From: Closterium sp. Naga37s-1
Lineage: Eukaryota > Streptophyta > Zygnematophyceae > Desmidiales > Closteriaceae
Assembly (NCBI GenBank): GCA_947471745.1
Contig: CANJKZ010000174.1
Span: 1,340,001-1,404,000, forward strand
Length of the DNA: 64,000 nucleotides
Direction of reading: 5' to 3'
Shown here: positions 59,701 through 64,000 of the stretch, in pieces
Numbering within the stretch: the stretch's first letter is position 1
How the letters are laid out: the number at the start of each line of letters is the position of its first letter
Position numbers and translations under genes: made by a program
Notes under the pieces: model-generated
Seen by the model: only the letters and a program-made list of their open reading frames with translations
What the model was told of the DNA's origin: nothing
Database searches by the model: none

Positions 59701-62510
59701 CAGTAACCTCGACAGGCTCGACTGCGTCTACCTGGGACACACCTGAAGGGGCAGGACCCTGAGGGGGGAGGGGGTCTACCGGGGGGGGACCTGGCACAAG
59801 GAAGAGCGGTGGCGGGGGGAGGGACGGAGTGCGGTAGGGGAAGAGGCGGTAGTAGGGGACCGACTCGTCAAACGTGACGTCCTGGGAGGACAGAACACGG
59901 CGAGAGGTGGGGTGGTAGAACTGCCACCCTGGCGCGTCAGGGGGGAAGCCAAGGAAGACGCAAGGAGCAGCACGAGGGGACAGCTTGTCCGCAGACAAGT
60001 CGCGGACAAACGCCCGAGATCCCCAGACACGGAACGCAGACGCATCGCCAACCTTCCCCGTCCACAGCAAAGCTGGGGAGGTCTCCGGCATGGAGACCCT
60101 GGGGTGAAGGTTGATCTGATGCGCCGCGTACCGAACCGCAAACGGCCACAGAAAATGGGGGGCAGCCGCATGCATCATGGACGTACGGGCGACGTCCATG
60201 ACCATGCCAATGCGGCGCTCAGCAATCCCATTTTGCTGTGGAGAGTCCGGAAGCGTGAAGGTCTGGCGGATGCCTCGTGCACGACAGTAGGCTCGCAGAA
60301 GGCCAGATGAGAACTCTCCACCTCTGTCAGAGTGCAGACGCAGAACAGGAAAGTCCGAGCCGAAGCTCTGCCTGAGCTGGAGACGAGCTGCGCGGATCCA
60401 GTCGATCAACACCTCAGTGACATCACCCTTGCTGCGCAAGGGGAAGACTGTGGTGTAACGCGAGTAGTCGTCAACCACCAGCAGGAAGTAGCGCTCGTGA
60501 CCCTGTCCACGGACGCGGGCCGGGCCCCACACGTCCATGTGAAGCGTCTGCAGCGGGGCCTCTGTCGGAGGAAACTGGGAGGAGTGAGGGGCAGCCCGCT
60601 GCCGCCCCTCGACACAAGGGACGCAGGTAGGGCCGGGCCACGGAGGAAGGGGAGGGAGGGACCGGGGAAGACCAGAGACAAGGACACGGGAGGCCATGCC
60701 TCGGAGACGAAGCAGGGAGGGGTGACCAAGGCGGTGGTGCCAGAGGAGAGTCTCGTGCGACAGGAGGCGACACGAACAGGGGGCAGACTCAGGACCAGAC
60801 CTGGACGCTGCAGCAAACACCTGACCCGACGCAGCTACCTGACCAGACGCAGTGACTGGAGGAGACGCAGTGGTCAGTGTGTACAGGCTCGACCCCGGCC
60901 GACATGTAAACGTGGCCAGGTGTCGGCCTGTCCGAGCGTCCGTGCAGTGGGTCACCCGCTGACTCGCAGGAGTGAACTGGTGAACCCCCGCATCCTGTAG
61001 GTCAGCACCACTCACCAAGTTCGTAGAGAACGAGGGGAGGTAAAGACCAGACAGGGTGCCAGAGGGGGCCGCCGGACACGGGAGGACAGTGGAGAAGTGA
61101 GCAAGGACAGGACCCCCAGAGGGGTCTGCCAGAGAGACTGCAACTGGCCGGCCAAGCGGCGTGAGTGTGGTGCGGTCTCGAAAGAAGGAGCGAGAAGCCC
61201 CCGAGTCAAGGGTGAAGGTGTGGGAGGCCGAAGCCGACGCAGTACCTGAGAGAGCAGACTCACCAGCACCTGAGGGAGCAGACGCACGAGCACCTAGAGC
61301 AGCAGCCTCGCTAGCACCTAGAGCAGCAGCCTCACCAGTACCTAGAGCAGCAGTCTCAATGCCCGGGCCGGGCGGAAAACACCGGTAACAGTCACCCTCA
61401 TCACTAATAGTCACAGCATACATGGCAGCAAGAATAGCATCAAAGTCAAGGTCAAAGACAGCTACACCCGCCCTAGACAGCTCGCCCCAGCGGGGGATCT
61501 CAGTGGCCTCAGGGAACTGGTGACACCAAGCGTCCGTCAGGCGGCCAAAGCAGCGCTGGGTGAAGTGCGCACCCCCACACTGCTCACCCGCGCGGTCGCC
61601 GTTGCGTAGGACGTAGGTGCACGGACCAGTACCCCCACCCCGCTGGCGTGCAGCGTACCACTCACGGAGCTGCTGAGGGGGGGGGATGTCACGAGTGCGC
61701 TGCTGCCACTGCTGCTGCTGGCGCTGACCACCACCGGAGCCGACCCTCTGCGCAGCGCCATCCCGACTAGCTCCACCTCCTCCGCCGCCGCCTCCTCCAC
61801 CGCCGCCACCTCCGCCACCTCCGCTCCCACCGCCACCGCCGCCGCCGCCTCCGCCTCCACTGCCGCCACCGACACCTCCACCCCCGCCACCACTCCCACC
61901 ACCACCCCCACCCCCTCCACTGCCGCCACCGCCACCTCCGCCACCCCCGCCAGCCCCTCCAGCACCCTTGCCCCCCTTGCCCTTGCCGGTGCGGCGTCTC
62001 CCGCTCGGGGCAGACGCAGCGCCGACCGACTCGAAACCAACGAGGTCGGCCGCAGCAGCAGAGGCAACAGAGGGCAAAAGGGGGGAGGGGGAACACCCCT
62101 CAAAGACGGGGGTGCGAGGGTCACCACGAGAGGCTCCTACAGCGACTATGCTCTTCTCTGCTGCTAGGAGGGCCTTCTCGAGGAGGTCAACGGTGAGAGT
62201 GGTGGGGCAAACTGAGAGGAAGTGGTCCCTGACTACGCGAAGGGAGTCAGGGAGCCGAGTGACTATGTAGTAGAGGGTGATGTACATGGGGGGGGGGTTC
62301 TTGGTGCAGAACTCAGCAGGAAGCGCAGCGCGGTAGCGAGTGTCACTAGTGCGGAGGTGCGTAATGAGGTCAGCGACTGTGGGAAAGGCAGCAAGGTCAG
62401 GGAAGAGGTACGGTAGCATGAGGCGGCTCAATGCAGCAGTGGCAGGGGAGGAGTAGCGCGCAACTACAGCATCGTACAAGGTCTGAGCACTCTTGTACTG
62501 GTAGTCCTGT
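56786..62510 (-). CDS. copia Gag-Pol polyprotein (element U)
   Basis: An open frame of 1,927 codons runs 62569-56786; the first ~20 codons are sequence of V. Domains by residue: Gag about 24-165; Lys/Gly patch and Gly-rich tail 190-275; extended knuckle C-x13-C-x3-H-x4-C about 320-345; protease DSGASRSFFRD about 455; pre-integrase LLWHHRLGHPS about 608; integrase DDE at about 676 (LHMDVWGP), 745 (LHSDRGGEF) and 780 (GIAERRIG); integrase tail to about 880; acidic GGAEP array and Gly/Ala/Thr linker about 920-1170; pre-RT about 1290-1410; RT from about 1420 with LHSLDFSTAFLQG (about 1505) and YVDD (about 1602); RNase H about 1765-1910. All catalytic residues are present. Only the N-terminal Gag and 5' end are lost, so it could supply Pol functions in trans only if transcribed from elsewhere. 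Confidence 0.93.
59400..59690 (-). repeat. 15-bp array encoding GGAEP in linker of U
   Basis: Tandem 15-bp units (on the plus strand GGCTCAGCACCCCCA) encode repeats of Gly-Gly-Ala-Glu-Pro. The corresponding place in A, K and N has the same kind of array with different copy number. Confidence 0.85.
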
Positions 62511-64000
62511 GGAAACAACACATATCTCAGGGTGGGTCTCAAAGACACACATAGTCTGAGAGCAAGCAAGGGTCACATGACCAGTCAGCAAGAACAAGCA
62601 AGGGTCACAAGACCAGTCCACAAGAACAAGACAAATCTCAGGGTGGAGCTCAAAGTCACCACACATTACGAGAACAAGCAAGGGGCCACAAGGCCAGTCC
62701 ACATACAGATATCTAGCAAATATAAGGAGATGCAATAGTACAAGGCAAGCAGGACAAAGCATCGCTACGTAAGCAAGTGAGGACAGGCCGGCACAAGGCC
62801 AAGCTGGGTGCAAAAACGCTGGTGGTCACAAGGTGGCAATGCCTTGGTGAAGATATCTGCAGTGTTGGTCTCAGAGACCACACGTCGTATGAGTGTCTGG
62901 CCATGCTGCTGCAACTCATGCAGAAGGAAGTAACGAAGCTGGATGTGCTTCGCCTTCCCAACCAGACGTTGCTCCTCACACAACAGGACAGCAAATCTGT
63001 TCTCGGTGAACAAGACTAGGGGAGAGCGAGGCCACTAACCAAGGTCGGTGAGAAGGAAAGACAGCCAGCGAAGCTCCTGAGCGACCATGGCTGCAGCATA
63101 CACCTCTGCCTCACAGCCGGAACTGGAGACGGACGACGCCCGAGTCGACTGCCACGAAACAGCACCTGTCCCGAGGCTAAAGGAGTACCCCTGGGTAGAC
63201 CGACGCGTCTCCGCTTCATCGGCCCACGACGAGTTCGAGTAACCTGTGAGTATAACTCGCTGCTTCCCTCCAAGGACAAGTACCATGCCTGATGTACTCG
63301 CCACATACTTTGCCACCCTCTTGGCAGCGTATCAGTGGGAAGTTTGGTGTCTCCCAGACCCAACAAAGCACGCAAGGACGCTAAGAGGGTAAGCTAGGTC
63401 TGGGTGAGTACAGGTTATCAGGTACATCAGACAACCCACCAGCTCAGGATATGGACCACTCGACTCAAATGAATCATCCGAGGTGGAGCCGTGAGCCCAT
63501 GATCCACAGCAAGAGGGGTGAGCTGTACCTTGGAGAACGGGAAGCGAAACCGCGTGAGGATCTGCTCGACCATATGTGACTGAGTCAGCGTAATGGTGCG
63601 AGCTGCCCTAACCCTGGTGATCTGCAGGCCAAGGTAGTGCTGCAGCTCACCAAGGTCAGTGCAAGTGTGTCTCCTCTGCAGTTCCTCCTTCGACGTAGAC
63701 CAGGACAAAGAACGTCGTTGAGCCACGGCGGACGAACAGTGACGGGTCAGCAGACAACGGAAAGAAGTCAAGCGCTGCAAGGGTCGATCGAAGTGTGTCG
63801 TGCCACTCATGTGGAGCCTGGCGCAGGCCGTAGACTGGTCAACGCAGCTGCCACTGGGTCCCAAGCGGGAAAGAACCAGTGAAGCCAGGCGGTCGACGCA
63901 GCCAGATCTGCTCGTGCAGGCTCCCCTAAAGGAACGCAGTCGAAAAGTCCAAGGAGTGCACCTCGTAGTCGCGCTGGGCTGCAATATGCAGCAACACCCG
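62511..64000 (-). mobile_element. Copia element V (3' UTR to RT, runs off window)
   Basis: Read leftward from the window edge: RT, RNase H and a 3' UTR that contains the conserved module twice (about 62520-62600 and 62610-62700). No polypurine tract or LTR follows; it joins the gag of U directly. More diverged from A/R/T/U than these are from one another. Confidence 0.8.
62765..64000 (-). pseudogene. copia RT and RNase H (element V)
   Basis: Fragmented frames. RT: a TAG at 63926-63928 replaces the CAG of AFLQGSLHE; a TGA at 63839-63841 stands at the first Arg-Pro of RRPVYGL; the VLVYV part of YVDD is followed by a deletion that removes both catalytic Asp and ~20 residues (about 63690); RRHTCTDLGELQHYLGLQITR and TITLTQSHMVEQIL follow. 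RNase H in 63035-63316 (GYSNSSWADE, GCEAEVYAAAMVAQELRW), TAG at 63035-63037, then 62765-63013 (ENRFAVLLCEEQRLVGKAKHIQLRYF and NTADIFTKALPPCDHQRFC). Non-functional. Confidence 0.82.

Larger units (their letters stand above)
56454..62510 (-). mobile_element. Copia element U with intact gag-pol frame
   Basis: Read leftward: gag (N-terminus missing) to RNase H in one frame, conserved 3' UTR, PPT hairpin and 3' LTR. The 5' LTR, leader and about 85 N-terminal Gag residues are absent; at about 62510 the sequence switches to the 3' UTR of V. It inserted in gypsy S. This is the only long undamaged polyprotein of the family here and the reference for all others. Confidence 0.92.

Overview
This 64 kb window contains no gene that I can assign to the host. 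It is an almost continuous, nested pile of LTR retrotransposons: about nineteen Ty1/copia pieces and one Ty3/gypsy chromovirus, with short spacers. The very GC-rich, G/C-homopolymer-laden composition, copia elements primed by initiator-Met tRNA, telo-box motifs in the LTRs, and premature stops that mostly turn CAG into TAG (a CHG-methylation-like decay) point to a nuclear genome of the green lineage. My unverified impression from protein style is a streptophyte (charophyte) alga such as Closterium.

Layout by element (letters used below). A: 1-4260 (+), copia 3' part, inserted in B: 4261-5872 (-), old copia. 5873-6659: spacer. C: 6660-7305 (+), copia linker remnant. D: 7306-9308 plus 11141-12893 (+), one copia split by E: 9309-11140 (+), a coding-free element. 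F: 12894-18180 (+), copia. G: 18181-18911 (+), copia linker fragment. H: 18912-26308 (+), a diverged copia with a long putative LTR, split by I: 20764-23056 (-), a coding-free element with a 23-bp minisatellite, and by J: 23395-24175, an AT-rich insert. K: 26309-30475 (+), copia, carrying a solo LTR at 27235-27365. L: 30476-31975 (+), copia. M: 31976-32348 (-), a fragment of an H-type LTR. N: 32349-37318 (-), copia with both LTRs and a large internal deletion. O: 37319-37683 (-), copia remnant. 37684-38780: spacer. P: 38781-46673 (+), a different copia lineage of lower GC, whose 5' LTR is split by Q: 39072-41186 (-), a complete coding-free element with a perfect target duplication. R: 46674-48964 (-), copia. 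S: 48965-56453 (-), gypsy chromovirus, split by T: 51856-55420 (+), a copia derivative with identical LTRs and a perfect target duplication. U: 56454-62510 (-), copia with the only uninterrupted gag-pol frame (1,927 codons). V: 62511-64000 (-), copia.

How the parts work together. U supplies the reference order for the main family: gag, Gly-rich tail, an extended zinc knuckle, protease, pre-integrase HHCC, DDE integrase, a long Gly/Ala/Pro linker, reverse transcriptase with YVDD, and RNase H. Most other copies are deletion derivatives that keep LTR, primer-binding site, a GC-rich minisatellite leader, a conserved 3' UTR and a polypurine tract set in a hairpin. They lose different coding blocks. 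T and Q show that such derivatives have moved recently and must depend on proteins supplied in trans. The most interesting signals are the coding-free minisatellite elements (E, I, Q), the leader minisatellites found at one place in many copies but with different units, the conserved hairpin at the polypurine tract, and the expanded (C/H)-x13-C-x3-H-x4-C knuckle.
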